A DNA stretch of 64,000 bases from Nocardioides marmorisolisilvae (GTDB lineage Bacteria; Actinomycetota; Actinomycetes; Propionibacteriales; Nocardioidaceae). The translations under genes were made by a program, and so were the position numbers. Positions 43,105 to 51,333 of the stretch are shown piece after piece. Numbering within the stretch: position 1 is the stretch's first letter; every line of letters starts with the position of its first letter. Where the stretch lies: the NCBI RefSeq assembly GCF_031656915.1, contig NZ_CP134227.1, positions 2,542,001 to 2,606,000 of the forward strand, in the 5' to 3' direction. The notes beneath the pieces are model-generated. The model made no database searches, was not told the DNA's origin, and saw only the letters and a program-made list of their open reading frames with translations.

Positions 43105-44142
43105 ATGCGCCTCTCGGTCCTCGACCTCGTCCCCGTGCGATCCGACCAGTCCACCGGCGACGCGCTGACGGCGACCCGTCGGCTCGCGCGCACGGCCGAC
43201 GAGCTCGGGTTCCACCGCTACTGGCTCGCCGAGCACCACAACATGCCGGCGGTGGCGGCGACCAACCCGCCCGTGCTCATCTCGATGGTCGCGGCGGCCA
43301 CCGAGCGGATCCGGGTCGGCTCCGGCGGCGTGATGCTGCCCAACCACGCCCCGTTGGTGGTCGCCGAGCAGTTCGCGCTGCTCGAGGCGGCCTTCCCGGG
43401 CCGGATCGACCTCGGCATCGGCCGCGCCCCGGGCAGTGACCCTGTCACCTCGTGGGCGCTGCGGCACGGCGCCGGCGGAGTCGACGACCAGGCCGTCGCG
43501 CGCTTCCCGGAGTACGTCGACAACGTCGTGGCGATGATGGGTCCCGAGGGTGTCGGCCTGCAGTTGCAGGGACGGACCCATCCGCTGCGGGCCACCCCGC
43601 ATGCGGTCGGGCGCCCGCCGGTATGGCTGCTGGGATCCTCGGACTACTCGGCCCGGCTGGCGGCCGAGCGCGGACTTCCCTACGTCTTCGCGCACCACTT
43701 CTCCGGGCAGGGCACCGCCGAGGCGCTCGCGCTCTACCGCGAGGGCTACCGCCCGACCGAGGAGAACCCGACCCCGCGCACGTTCCTGACCGTCAACGCC
43801 TCCGTGGCCGAGTCGCCCGCGGAGGCGCTGCGGCTCGCACTGCCGCAGCTGCAGGCCATGGTGGCGCTGCGCACGGGCGGTCCGCTGCTCCCGCAGCGCC
43901 TCGTCGAGGATGCGGAGGCCGACCCGGTGCCGGCCACCCATCAAGGCCTGCTCGACGCGATGGCGCGACGGTGGGTGATCGGGTCTCCTGACGAGGCAGC
44001 CAAGGCGGTGCGGGAGCTCGCCTCGACGTACGACGTGGACGAGGTGATGGTGCATCCGGTCGCCGGCGCCCATACCGGCACCGCCGCCGATGCCTCACCT
44101 GCCCGCGAGGAGACCCTTCGGCTGCTGACCGCTGCCCTCTGA
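43105..44142 (+). CDS. LLM-class flavin-dependent monooxygenase
   Basis: A 345-residue luciferase-like monooxygenase of the MsnO8 type. MRLSVLDLVPVRSDQS, HRYWLAEHHNMPAVAATNPP and IRVGSGGVMLPNHAPLVVAE are the family hallmarks. LGIGRAPGSDP and PVWLLGSSDYSARLAA follow. It uses FMN or F420 to oxidise an unidentified substrate; the F420 reductase at 4033 would be compatible with the latter, but FMN is the common case. The ATG at 43105 matches the family start. It is convergent with tilS across a palindromic element. Confidence 0.88.
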   Translation: MRLSVLDLVPVRSDQSTGDALTATRRLARTADELGFHRYWLAEHHNMPAVAATNPPVLISMVAAATERIRVGSGGVMLPNHAPLVVAEQFALLEAAFPGRIDLGIGRAPGSDPVTSWALRHGAGGVDDQAVARFPEYVDNVVAMMGPEGVGLQLQGRTHPLRATPHAVGRPPVWLLGSSDYSARLAAERGLPYVFAHHFSGQGTAEALALYREGYRPTEENPTPRTFLTVNASVAESPAEALRLALPQLQAMVALRTGGPLLPQRLVEDAEADPVPATHQGLLDAMARRWVIGSPDEAAKAVRELASTYDVDEVMVHPVAGAHTGTAADASPAREETLRLLTAAL

Positions 44143-44163
44143 CAGCTCGCCCGCTGCTCCGAC

Positions 44164-44255
44164 GACTTTCCCATGTTAGGAACCCAAGAGTCGTCTTCCC
44201 ACACGAGCTCTCCTGGGTGATGAGCGACCTTGACCTCTTAACCTGGGAAAAGTCA
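44164..44255. repeat. Palindromic repeat element A between convergent genes
   Basis: The ends form an imperfect inverted repeat: GACTTTCCCATGTTAG at 44164-44179 and TTAACCTGGGAAAAGTC at 44238-44254. A second partial pairing (ACCCAAGAG / CTCTCCTGGGT) is nested within. The tilS stop codon (44253-44255) is part of it. Its minus strand matches element B at 48491-48570. It may act as a bidirectional terminator. Confidence 0.6.
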
Positions 44256-45236
44256 CGTTCGACGGAAGCGGAGCGTCTCGCCCTCGGCGTACGCCGTGAC
44301 GAACCCGGGCAGCTGGACCTCCTTGCCGCTGGTGCCGACGAGCCGGAGCATCGCGAGCACGTGGGAGCGGGTGAGGTCGGACGGGGTCGCGCCCGCCTCG
44401 ACCGCCGCGCGTCGGACCAGCCGGGAGCGGATCGCCTCACCGGCGCCGTCGACGGCGTCCAGGTCAATTCCGTCGTCGAGTCGGGCCCGCTGGTAGGCGT
44501 CGTCGACGAGCGGGTCGATGAGCTCGAGGTCCTCCCGCAGCTGCTCCGCCGTGCGGGCCAGCGCCGCGGCGATCCCCGGACCAAGCTCGCGCTCGAGCGT
44601 CGGCATCACCGTGTGCCGGATCCTGGACCGGACGAACCGCGGGTCCGCGTTGTGCGGGTCGGTCCACCACTCGATGCCCTGCGCGCGGCACGCCGCCTCG
44701 GTCTCGGCGCGGGTGAGGTCGAGAAGCGGCCGCGCGAACCCGACCCGGCTGCCCTGCTCGACGTACTGACGCCGCATCCCTTGTAGGGAGCGGGCGCCCG
44801 ACCCGCGGGTGAGCCCGAGCAGGACGGTCTCGGCCTGGTCGTCGAGGGTGTGCCCGAGCAGGACCAGCCGGGCCTCGAAGTGCTCGGCGAGCTGTCCGAG
44901 CGCGGCGTACCTCGCCTCCCGCGCCCCGGCCTCGACGCCGCCCGTCCGGGCGTCGACGGTGACCCTGATCGACGCGGTCTCGTCGGCGCCGAGCAGGGCC
45001 ATCTGGCTGACGACCTGCTCGGTGTGCCCCGCTGACCCGTCCTGCAGACCGTGGTCGACGGTGACGCCGACGACCCGCAGGGCAGCCTTGCGCGCCTCGA
45101 AGACGCAGCCGGCCAACAGGGCGAGCGAGTCCGCGCCGCCGGAGCAGGCGACGAGGACGGCCTCGCCCGGCTCGACCTTCAGGTAGGGGCGTATGGCGAG
45201 CCGCACGGCCGCCACGGCCGCCTGGGGGCCGGTCAT
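44253..45236 (-). CDS. tilS: tRNA(Ile)-lysidine synthetase
   Basis: A 327-residue TilS (MesJ) that modifies C34 of tRNA-Ile(CAU) to lysidine using ATP and lysine. VLVACSGGADSLALLAG is the PP-loop signature. GHTLDDQAETVLLGLTRGSG and FARPLLDLTRAETEAACRA are conserved downstream motifs. Length suits the shorter actinobacterial type. The ATG at 45236 lies two bases after the metalloprotease stop. The 3' end merges with repeat element A. Confidence 0.95.
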   Translation of the reverse strand: MTGPQAAVAAVRLAIRPYLKVEPGEAVLVACSGGADSLALLAGCVFEARKAALRVVGVTVDHGLQDGSAGHTEQVVSQMALLGADETASIRVTVDARTGGVEAGAREARYAALGQLAEHFEARLVLLGHTLDDQAETVLLGLTRGSGARSLQGMRRQYVEQGSRVGFARPLLDLTRAETEAACRAQGIEWWTDPHNADPRFVRSRIRHTVMPTLERELGPGIAAALARTAEQLREDLELIDPLVDDAYQRARLDDGIDLDAVDGAGEAIRSRLVRRAAVEAGATPSDLTRSHVLAMLRLVGTSGKEVQLPGFVTAYAEGETLRFRRT

Positions 45237-45238
45237 CG

Positions 45239-46342
45239 CTATCCGTGGACGCGGCGCAGCCAGCTGTCCGGGTCGAGGATCTCCGCCTTCGAGGGGAGGT
45301 TCTCGGGCCCGGCCCACACCGCGTTGAAGCCGTCCATGCCGACCTTGTCGATCGCTGCGCGGACGAAGACCGCGCCGTCGCGGTACTGCGCCATCTTCTG
45401 GTCAAGGCCGAGCAGCCGGCGCAGCAGCCGGTCGAGGACGCCCACGCCCTTGCGCCGCTGGGTGAACTTGCGCCGGATGTCGGCCACGCTGGGGATCACC
45501 TCGGGGCCGACGCCGTCCATCACGACGTCGGCGTGCCCCTCGAGCAGGCTCATCACTCCGGTCACCCGCTCGATCACCTGCTTCTGCTCCGGGGAGGCGA
45601 AGAGGTCGATGAGGCTGCCTCCCTGTCCTGAGCCTGTCGAAGGGGCTTGTCCTGAGCCTGTCGAAGGGCGCTGTCCTGAGACCAGGTCGCCGACCCGCTT
45701 GACGAGCTCGCCCAGGAACTCGGTGGGGTCGGTCCTGATGCTGCCGACGATGTTGCCCATCTCGGCCTGCAGGTGGTCGCGCATCCACGGTACGGCGGTG
45801 AACTGCACGCGGTGGGTCTCCTCGTGCAAGCAGACCCACAGCCTGAAGTCGTGCGGGTCGACGCGCAGCTCGCGCTCGACGTGGACGACGTTCGGAGCCA
45901 CCAGCAGCAGCCGACCACCGGCACCGCCGGCAGAGTAGAACGGATCGAACTGGCCGAGGACCTTGCCGGCCAGAAAGCCGAACATCGCCCCGAGCTCGAC
46001 CCCGGTGACCCGTGAGCCGATGGCCGTGGCCAGCGCCGACGGTGCGCCCTTGCGCTCGGTCAGCTTGCCGAGCAGCGGCCCGATCACGGTTTCGAAGGCG
46101 TCGGCGTTGGCCTGGATCCAGCCAGGCCGGTCCACCACCAGGACCGGCGCGGTCACCTCCTCGGCGACCAGGCCGGTGAACTCGCGCACCAAGGGGGTGG
46201 ACTGGACGGCGCCGGCACGCAGCTCGGCCACGCAGTCGGCCGCCTCCTGGGCGTCCACCTCGGGACCGTCACCCGCCAGCCGAGAGCCGATCCGCACCGC
46301 GAGGTCCCAGTCGATCATCCGCGGCGGGGTGTCGTTGTCCAT
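45239..46342 (-). CDS. Zinc-dependent metalloprotease (Rv3626c family) with inserted repeat
   Basis: A 367-residue protein of the zincin_1/DUF2342 family, annotated in places as coenzyme F420 biosynthesis-associated; no role is proven. CLHEETHRVQFTAVPW gives the HExxH zinc site, and FASPEQKQVIERVTGVMSLL and GHADVVMDGVG follow. Between them is an odd RPSTGSGQAPSTGSGQGG stretch encoded by a 24-bp repeat that looks inserted in frame. The ATG at 46342 is preferred. The gene order with tilS and dacB matches M. tuberculosis. Confidence 0.9.
   Translation of the reverse strand: MDNDTPPRMIDWDLAVRIGSRLAGDGPEVDAQEAADCVAELRAGAVQSTPLVREFTGLVAEEVTAPVLVVDRPGWIQANADAFETVIGPLLGKLTERKGAPSALATAIGSRVTGVELGAMFGFLAGKVLGQFDPFYSAGGAGGRLLLVAPNVVHVERELRVDPHDFRLWVCLHEETHRVQFTAVPWMRDHLQAEMGNIVGSIRTDPTEFLGELVKRVGDLVSGQRPSTGSGQAPSTGSGQGGSLIDLFASPEQKQVIERVTGVMSLLEGHADVVMDGVGPEVIPSVADIRRKFTQRRKGVGVLDRLLRRLLGLDQKMAQYRDGAVFVRAAIDKVGMDGFNAVWAGPENLPSKAEILDPDSWLRRVHG
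45624..45680 (-). repeat. In-frame 24-bp tandem repeat inside the metalloprotease gene
   Basis: Two full copies (starting 45624 and 45648) and a partial third (45672-45680) of a 24-base unit. On the plus strand the core is TGTCCTGAGCCTGTCGAAGG. The period is a multiple of three, so it adds eight-residue blocks (PSTGSGQA) without a frameshift. The core resembles the dispersed TTCGACAGGCTCAGGA-type repeats known from many high-GC genomes. Confidence 0.85.
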
Positions 46343-46352
46343 GTTCGTGACC

Positions 46353-47825
46353 CTACGGGGTGGGCCTCGACGCGCCACAGTGGCAAGCACCGAGCGCGGC
46401 CGTGATCCGGTCCAGCGCTTGGCGGGCACCGAGCGTGTCCGCCACCGGCACCCGGTCGGTCAGCGCGGCGAAGATCAGCGGAGTCCCGTCGAGGTCCACC
46501 GCCACCCCGGCCAGACCGCTCACTCCGGTCAAGGTGCCGGTCTTGGCACGGACGCGGCCGAGCCCGGCGTGCGGGGCGGTGCGGTAGCGCCCGGCCAGCG
46601 AACCCGAGAACCCGGCGACGGGGAGTCCGGTGACCACGTCGCGCAGTCGCGGGTGGGCCGGGCTGGCCGCCGTACGGAACAGGGCGACGAGGGTCTGCGG
46701 ACGGAGCCGGTCCTCGCGAGACAGCCCGCTGCCGTCGTGCATCCGGAGTCCGCGGGTGGGGATGCCGAGCCGGCCGAGCACCGTGCGGACGGCCGTGGTC
46801 CCTCCGGCGAAAGACCCGTCGTTTCGGATGGCGATCCCGACGTGGCGCAGCACTACCTCGGCGGCGTTGTTATCGCTGACGGTGAGCAGGCGCTGCACGA
46901 TCTCGCCCAGCGGCGCACTCCGCACCGCGGCGATCCGGCGGCCGGCTGGCCGGGCCGTTCGAGGGGTCGGGGATCCGAGGACCTTCACCCCGGCCGCACG
47001 GAGCTGACCGGCGAACACCGCGGCCGCCGCAGCGGCGGGGTCGCTCACGTAATGGCCGGCGCCGTCCTCGGCCTCATCGACCCACAGCGCTGAGATCGGC
47101 GGCACCACGTCCTCGGGCAGGTACGTCGAGGGCCAGGCCGGGTTGACCGCCGGCCCGGTGAACAGCGACGCGTCGTAGCCCAGCCGCACCTTGCCGACGC
47201 CCTCCCGTCTGAGCGCCGCGGCGGTGCGGGCGGCCAGCTCGGCCGTGGTGGCCCGCTGCGGGTAGAGACCCTTGGCCCGCTTCGCCGTGCTGGCCAGGAA
47301 CGGGTCGCCCCCACCGACCAGCACGATCCGGCGACTGCCGGGCACCTGGTCCACGGTGGTGCTGAACCGCCTCATCGGTCCGAGCACCTGGAGCGCCGCA
47401 GTGGAGGTGAGCAGCTTCATCGTCGATGCCGGGCGCACTGCGGAGTCCCCACGCCGGTAGACGATCGTGCCGTCGAGATCGGCGACCAGCACGTCGACCC
47501 TCTTGCCGAGTGCGTGGTCGGCGACGTACGGCGCCAGCGCGCGACGTACCGCCGCGGGGTTGAGCCGACCAGCCGATGCCACCGGCGCGACCCGGCGGGC
47601 GGCCGGCTGCTCCGCGAGCTGCAACCCGGCAGGCGGGCTGACCGCGCCGGGGTCGGTCCGGGGGTTCGGCTCGAGGCCGAGTCGGTCGCTCAGGTCCAAC
47701 CGCCACTGGCCGACCGCCAGCAGGGCCACCGCGACCACGAGCACCACGACCAGTCGGCGCAGCCAGCGACGGCCGCGACGCCGTGCTGGGGTCACGGTGG
47801 GGTGGTCTTGCTCACGCTGCGGCAA
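46353..47825 (-). CDS. dacB: D-alanyl-D-alanine carboxypeptidase/endopeptidase (PBP4 type)
   Basis: A protein of up to 490 residues that trims peptidoglycan stem peptides or cross-links outside the membrane. A membrane segment near the N-terminus (LVVVLVVAVALLAVGQW) anchors it. The penicillin-binding triad is intact: SxxK in RPASTMKLLTS, SxN in TVSDNNAAEVVLRHVG and KTG in VRAKTGTLTGVSG. The start appears to be TTG at 47825 with AGGGGGAG close upstream; a GTG at 47795 is an alternative. It is divergent from ppa, as in M. tuberculosis. Confidence 0.92.
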   Translation of the reverse strand: MPQREQDHPTVTPARRRGRRWLRRLVVVLVVAVALLAVGQWRLDLSDRLGLEPNPRTDPGAVSPPAGLQLAEQPAARRVAPVASAGRLNPAAVRRALAPYVADHALGKRVDVLVADLDGTIVYRRGDSAVRPASTMKLLTSTAALQVLGPMRRFSTTVDQVPGSRRIVLVGGGDPFLASTAKRAKGLYPQRATTAELAARTAAALRREGVGKVRLGYDASLFTGPAVNPAWPSTYLPEDVVPPISALWVDEAEDGAGHYVSDPAAAAAAVFAGQLRAAGVKVLGSPTPRTARPAGRRIAAVRSAPLGEIVQRLLTVSDNNAAEVVLRHVGIAIRNDGSFAGGTTAVRTVLGRLGIPTRGLRMHDGSGLSREDRLRPQTLVALFRTAASPAHPRLRDVVTGLPVAGFSGSLAGRYRTAPHAGLGRVRAKTGTLTGVSGLAGVAVDLDGTPLIFAALTDRVPVADTLGARQALDRITAALGACHCGASRPTP

Positions 47826-47842
47826 GAACTCCCCCTTTCGAT

Positions 47843-47899
47843 GCCCCGATCGGGGCCGATGTGCGCGAGACTGGGCGGCGGACTGGGCGAGGCGCCCAG
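47843..47899. promoter_or_regulatory. Two palindromes in the dacB-ppa divergent region
   Basis: GCCCCGATCGGGGC (47843-47856) is a perfect 14-base palindrome. CTGGGCG (47883-47889) pairs with CGCCCAG (47893-47899) across three bases. Both lie between the divergent dacB and ppa starts and could be operators or RNA hairpins. In such GC-rich DNA, chance occurrence is possible. Confidence 0.3.
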
Positions 47900-47950
47900 C
47901 GATGATCTTGGCAAAGCATGGCGGATGCGCCGCAGAGAGGGGCCACGGCA

Positions 47951-48442
47951 GTGGAGTTCGACGTCCTGGTGGAGATCCCGAAGGGGAGCCGCAACAAGTA
48001 CGAGGTCGACCACGAGTCGAACCGGATCCGCCTCGATCGCCACCTGTTCACCTCCACGATGTATCCCGCCGACTACGGCTACATCGAGGACACCCTCGGC
48101 CAGGACGGCGACCCGCTGGACGCACTCGTGCTGTTGCAGGAGCCCACCTTCCCCGGCTGCCTGATCAAGTGCCGCGCGATCGGCATGTTCCGGATGACCG
48201 ACGAGGCGGGCGGCGATGACAAGGTGCTCTGCGTGCCCTCGACGGACCCGCGCCTGGAGCATCTGCGCGACATCAACCACCTGCCGAAGTTCGACCGGCT
48301 GGAGATCCAGCACTTCTTCGAGGTCTACAAGGACCTCGAGCCCGGCAAGTCGGTCGAGGGTGCCGAGTGGGTCGGCCGCACCGAGGCCGAGGCCGAGGTG
48401 GTGGCGTCGTTCAAGCGGCTCAAGGACCAGGGCGAGCACTGA
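47951..48442 (+). CDS. ppa: Inorganic pyrophosphatase
   Basis: A 163-residue family I soluble pyrophosphatase that hydrolyses PPi in the cytoplasm. [19 protein letters not shown] binds phosphate and [10 protein letters not shown] is the metal-binding signature with clustered Asp. [20 protein letters not shown] closes the active site. The GTG at 47951 with GAGAGGGG upstream matches the start of M. tuberculosis Ppa (MQFDVTIEIPKG); an in-frame ATG at 47918 would add 11 residues. A 17-bp tandem repeat begins within its stop codon. Confidence 0.96.
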   Translation: MEFDVLVEIPKGSRNKYEVDHESNRIRLDRHLFTSTMYPADYGYIEDTLGQDGDPLDALVLLQEPTFPGCLIKCRAIGMFRMTDEAGGDDKVLCVPSTDPRLEHLRDINHLPKFDRLEIQHFFEVYKDLEPGKSVEGAEWVGRTEAEAEVVASFKRLKDQGEH

Positions 48443-48490
48443 CCCATCCGCGTGCCGATCCATCCGCCGTACTGATCCATCCGCCGTACC
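48441..48490 (+). repeat. 17-bp tandem repeat after ppa
   Basis: Units 48441-48456 (16 bases, diverged), 48457-48473 and 48474-48490. The last two share GATCCATCCGCCGTAC and differ only in the last base. The first unit overlaps the ppa stop codon. Confidence 0.8.
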
Positions 48491-48570
48491 TCACCCAGGA
48501 AGAGACACGTTCACACACCGACTCTCCTGTGTGAACATGACCCTTGGGTTCTGAACCTGGGAAAGTCAGC
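48491..48570. repeat. Palindromic repeat element B between convergent genes
   Basis: Related to the minus strand of element A. Both have TCACCCAGGA near one end and a stretch of about 30 bases starting GACYCTTGGGTTC and ending TGGGAAAGTC at the other. The stop codon of the convergent methyltransferase gene (48566-48568) lies in the same position as the tilS stop does in A. Confidence 0.6.
48509..48536. terminator. Perfect 9-bp stem hairpin within element B
   Basis: GTTCACACA (48509-48517) pairs exactly with TGTGTGAAC (48528-48536) around a ten-base loop. It lies between the convergent ppa and methyltransferase stops, so it could terminate transcription from both sides. No T tract follows. 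Confidence 0.55.
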
Positions 48571-49300
48571 CCCGCACGCCCCGGAAGTAGCCGATCGCAC
48601 CGGACAGCTCCATGGTGGTCTCGGTGAAGCCGGCCTCGGCGAGCCAGGAGAGTACGTCGGCGGGGGTGCCGCTGGGGCCGAGCAGGCCGGCCAGTTGACC
48701 GACGGCCATCACCGGCAGCGAGCGCGGATCGGCGCCGTGGAGCAGCGCACTGCCGGTGATCACGCCGCCGGGGGCGGTGACCCGGCCCAGCTCCAGCACG
48801 GCCCGGCGCGGGTCCAGGAAGCAGTGCAGCCCGGTGAAGCTCACCACCAGGTCGAACTCGCCGTCACCGAACTGCAGGTGCTGCACGTCGGCGACCACCG
48901 GCTCGACCTGGGCCGCCACACCACGCTCGGTCGCCGCCGCCATGGTGCGGTCGAGCATCAGCGCGGAGATGTCTGCGGCCACGTAGCGCAGCCCCTGGCC
49001 GGGCCGTAGGCCGCGCAGCGCGACGCCACCGCCGCACGGCACATCGAGTACGGCGGAGCCCGCCGGCTGTCGGCCGATCTCCGCTGCCGCGGCGTAGAGC
49101 CGACGCAGGTCCGAACCGATCCCGAGCCGCCACAGCAGGCCACCGGCTCCAGGATGCTCGACCGACCAGTCGTAGAAGTGTCCCCACAGCGGGTCCTGGT
49201 GCCATCCGCCCAACCCAGGCAGGCCCAACCGAGGCAGATCCACCCGAGGCAGGTCGAGCCTCGGGGGTCCCAGCCGGGACAGGCCCAGTCGCTCGCGCAT
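48566..49300 (-). CDS. Class I SAM-dependent methyltransferase
   Basis: A 244-residue methyltransferase. SAVLDVPCGGGVALRGL near residue 70 is the SAM-binding motif I. YVAADISALMLDRTM and GDGEFDLVVSFTGLHCFLDP follow, as in Methyltransf_11 enzymes. The first 30 residues are an unusual run of five-residue blocks (RLGPP, RLDLP, RVDLP, RLGLP) encoded by a degenerate 15-base repeat. The ATG at 49300 overlaps the preceding stop by one base (TGATG). The substrate is unknown; context suggests a lipid or quinone-like compound but this is weak. Confidence 0.84.
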   Translation of the reverse strand: MRERLGLSRLGPPRLDLPRVDLPRLGLPGLGGWHQDPLWGHFYDWSVEHPGAGGLLWRLGIGSDLRRLYAAAAEIGRQPAGSAVLDVPCGGGVALRGLRPGQGLRYVAADISALMLDRTMAAATERGVAAQVEPVVADVQHLQFGDGEFDLVVSFTGLHCFLDPRRAVLELGRVTAPGGVITGSALLHGADPRSLPVMAVGQLAGLLGPSGTPADVLSWLAEAGFTETTMELSGAIGYFRGVRG

Positions 49301-51291
49301 CAGTAGCCGTCCCGCTCGAGGATCGCCGCGTGCAGCATCTCCGGCGGCACCCCGAACGCATCGACGAGATCCTCCGCGATCGGCCGCAGCTTGCGCAACA
49401 GATCGCCGACCTCGCGGGTGATCGCCTTGGCCCGCTGCGACGACAGCCGGCCGTGCTCCATCCACCAGCCCCGGTCCGCCTCGATCGTGGACAACGCGAA
49501 GAGGTCGCACAGCAGCTGCACCGCCACCCGGTTGTCGCCCTCCGGCATCGACCGCACCTTGTCGACGAATGCCTCGAGGACCATCCGCTCGGCGTGCGCC
49601 CAGGCGGCCGCGATCACGTGGTCCTGCGCCCGGCTGAACACCTCGGTCGGGTCCATCCCCTCGTCCATGCCTCGCTTGAGCCTCCGGGCGACGCCGGAGA
49701 GCTGGTGCTCCTCGCGCCAGCGGAACATCGCCAGGTGGTACTCAGAGTCGAGCAGGCCCGCCTCCTGGTCCCAGCCGTCGTCGCCTCCGGGAAGCACGTC
49801 CTTGATCCGTTCGAGCAGCTTGTGTACGGCGGTGCGCTCGACGACCGTCTCGACGGCGACCCCCGCGACGAACCTCACCATCCCGAGCTGGTCGAGGTCG
49901 TTGAAGCCGGAGGCGTAGTCGGTGAGCAGCCCCTTGGCGACCAGCTGCAGCAGGATGTGGTTGTCACCTTCGAAGGTGGTGAACACGTCGGTGTCCGAGC
50001 GCAGCGCGTCGAAGCGGTTCTCGGTGAGGTAGCCGGCGCCGCCACAGGCCTCCCGGCACTCCTGGATGACGCGGGTCGCGTGCCAGGTGCCCAGCGCCTT
50101 GGTGGCGGCGGCCCGGGACTCCAGGGAGCGGCGTCGCATCTCCAGCGCCTCGTCCTCCTGGTCCCGGTCGTCGCCGAGGTCGCCGGTGGCCGATGCCGCG
50201 GAGAACACCTCATGGAGCTCGCCGGCCAACACCTCCTGGGCGAAGTGCAGCGCGTAGGTGCGGGCGAGCAGCGGGAACAGCCGACGCTGGTGCATCCCGT
50301 AGTCGAGGAGCAGCTCCTCACGGTCACTGCCGGGCGCGCCGAACTGCCGCCGACGGTTCGCGTATGCGATGGCGACCGCGAGCGCCACCTTGCTGGCGTT
50401 GATGCCGGCGCCGCCGACGCACACCCGGCCCTGGACCAGGGTGCCGAGCATCGTGAAGAAGCGCCGGTCGGGGTTCTCGATCGGGGACGAGTAGACACCG
50501 CTCTCACTCACGCTCGCGTAGCGGTCGAGCAGGTTCTCCCGCGGCACCCGCACGTCGTCGAACCAGAGCCGTCCGTTGTCGACGCCGTTGAGACCGATCT
50601 TGGGTCCGTCGTCCTCGATGCGTACGCCGGGCAGCGTCCGGCCCTTGCCGTCCCGGATCGGGACCAGGAACGCGTGCACCCCCTCCGACTTGCCGCCGAC
50701 CTCGAGCTGGGCGAAGACGACGGCCATCCGTCCGTGACGGGCGGCATTGCCGATGTAGTCCTTGCGGGAGATGTCGTCGGGAGTGGTGATCACGAACTCG
50801 CGGGTCTCCAGGTCGTAGCGCGCCCTGGTGCCGAGCGCCTGCACGTTGGACCCGTGCCCGGACTCGGTCATCGCGAAGCAGCCCAGCAGGTCCCCGGAGA
50901 TCACGGCACCCAGGTACGTCGTGTGGTGGCCGGCGGTCCCCAGCTGCAGGATCGCCCCGCCGAACAGACCGAACTGAACGCCCGTCTTGACCAGCACGGA
51001 CAGGTCACCGAACGCCAGGGTCTCGAAGGCCGCGACCGAGGCGCCGATGTCGCCGCCGCCGCCGTACGCCGGAGGGAAGCCCATCCCCGCCGAGCCCGTC
51101 CGGGCCATGTCCAGCACGATCTCGGCCACCCGGTCACGGAAGTCGTCACGGCTGAGCTCGACGGCATCGTCGAGCACGCCGGCGTACTCGGCGAGGTTCT
51201 TGCGGACCAGGTTGCGGACCTCGACGTAGCGGCCGTCGAGGAAGGCGGTCAGCGCGGGTACGTCGACAACGGGTTGGGCATAATCGGCCAT
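49300..51291 (-). CDS. Acyl-CoA dehydrogenase/oxidase-family flavoprotein
   Basis: A 663-residue protein, longer than the usual 380-residue acyl-CoA dehydrogenases and shaped like acyl-CoA oxidase. It carries GFPPAYGGGGDIGASVAAF, CFAMTESGHGSNVQALGTRA (FAD-contact loop), ALAVAIAYANRRRQFG and QECREACGGAGYLTENRF, plus a long C-terminal helical domain. It would form trans-2-enoyl-CoA in fatty-acid degradation; whether oxygen or ETF is the acceptor cannot be told. Start ATG at 51291. It is coupled to the following methyltransferase gene. Confidence 0.88.
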   Translation of the reverse strand: MADYAQPVVDVPALTAFLDGRYVEVRNLVRKNLAEYAGVLDDAVELSRDDFRDRVAEIVLDMARTGSAGMGFPPAYGGGGDIGASVAAFETLAFGDLSVLVKTGVQFGLFGGAILQLGTAGHHTTYLGAVISGDLLGCFAMTESGHGSNVQALGTRARYDLETREFVITTPDDISRKDYIGNAARHGRMAVVFAQLEVGGKSEGVHAFLVPIRDGKGRTLPGVRIEDDGPKIGLNGVDNGRLWFDDVRVPRENLLDRYASVSESGVYSSPIENPDRRFFTMLGTLVQGRVCVGGAGINASKVALAVAIAYANRRRQFGAPGSDREELLLDYGMHQRRLFPLLARTYALHFAQEVLAGELHEVFSAASATGDLGDDRDQEDEALEMRRRSLESRAAATKALGTWHATRVIQECREACGGAGYLTENRFDALRSDTDVFTTFEGDNHILLQLVAKGLLTDYASGFNDLDQLGMVRFVAGVAVETVVERTAVHKLLERIKDVLPGGDDGWDQEAGLLDSEYHLAMFRWREEHQLSGVARRLKRGMDEGMDPTEVFSRAQDHVIAAAWAHAERMVLEAFVDKVRSMPEGDNRVAVQLLCDLFALSTIEADRGWWMEHGRLSSQRAKAITREVGDLLRKLRPIAEDLVDAFGVPPEMLHAAILERDGY

Positions 51292-51333
51292 GGCGTCACT
51301 CTGCCACCGCCGAGGGCGCGGGGGCAGGACCCG

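Noticed and set aside
47918-47950. Longer ppa start at the ATG 47918
   Set aside because: The homologous enzymes start at the FDVxIEIPKG segment, and the GTG at 47951 has a good ribosome site. The ATG has none as clear.
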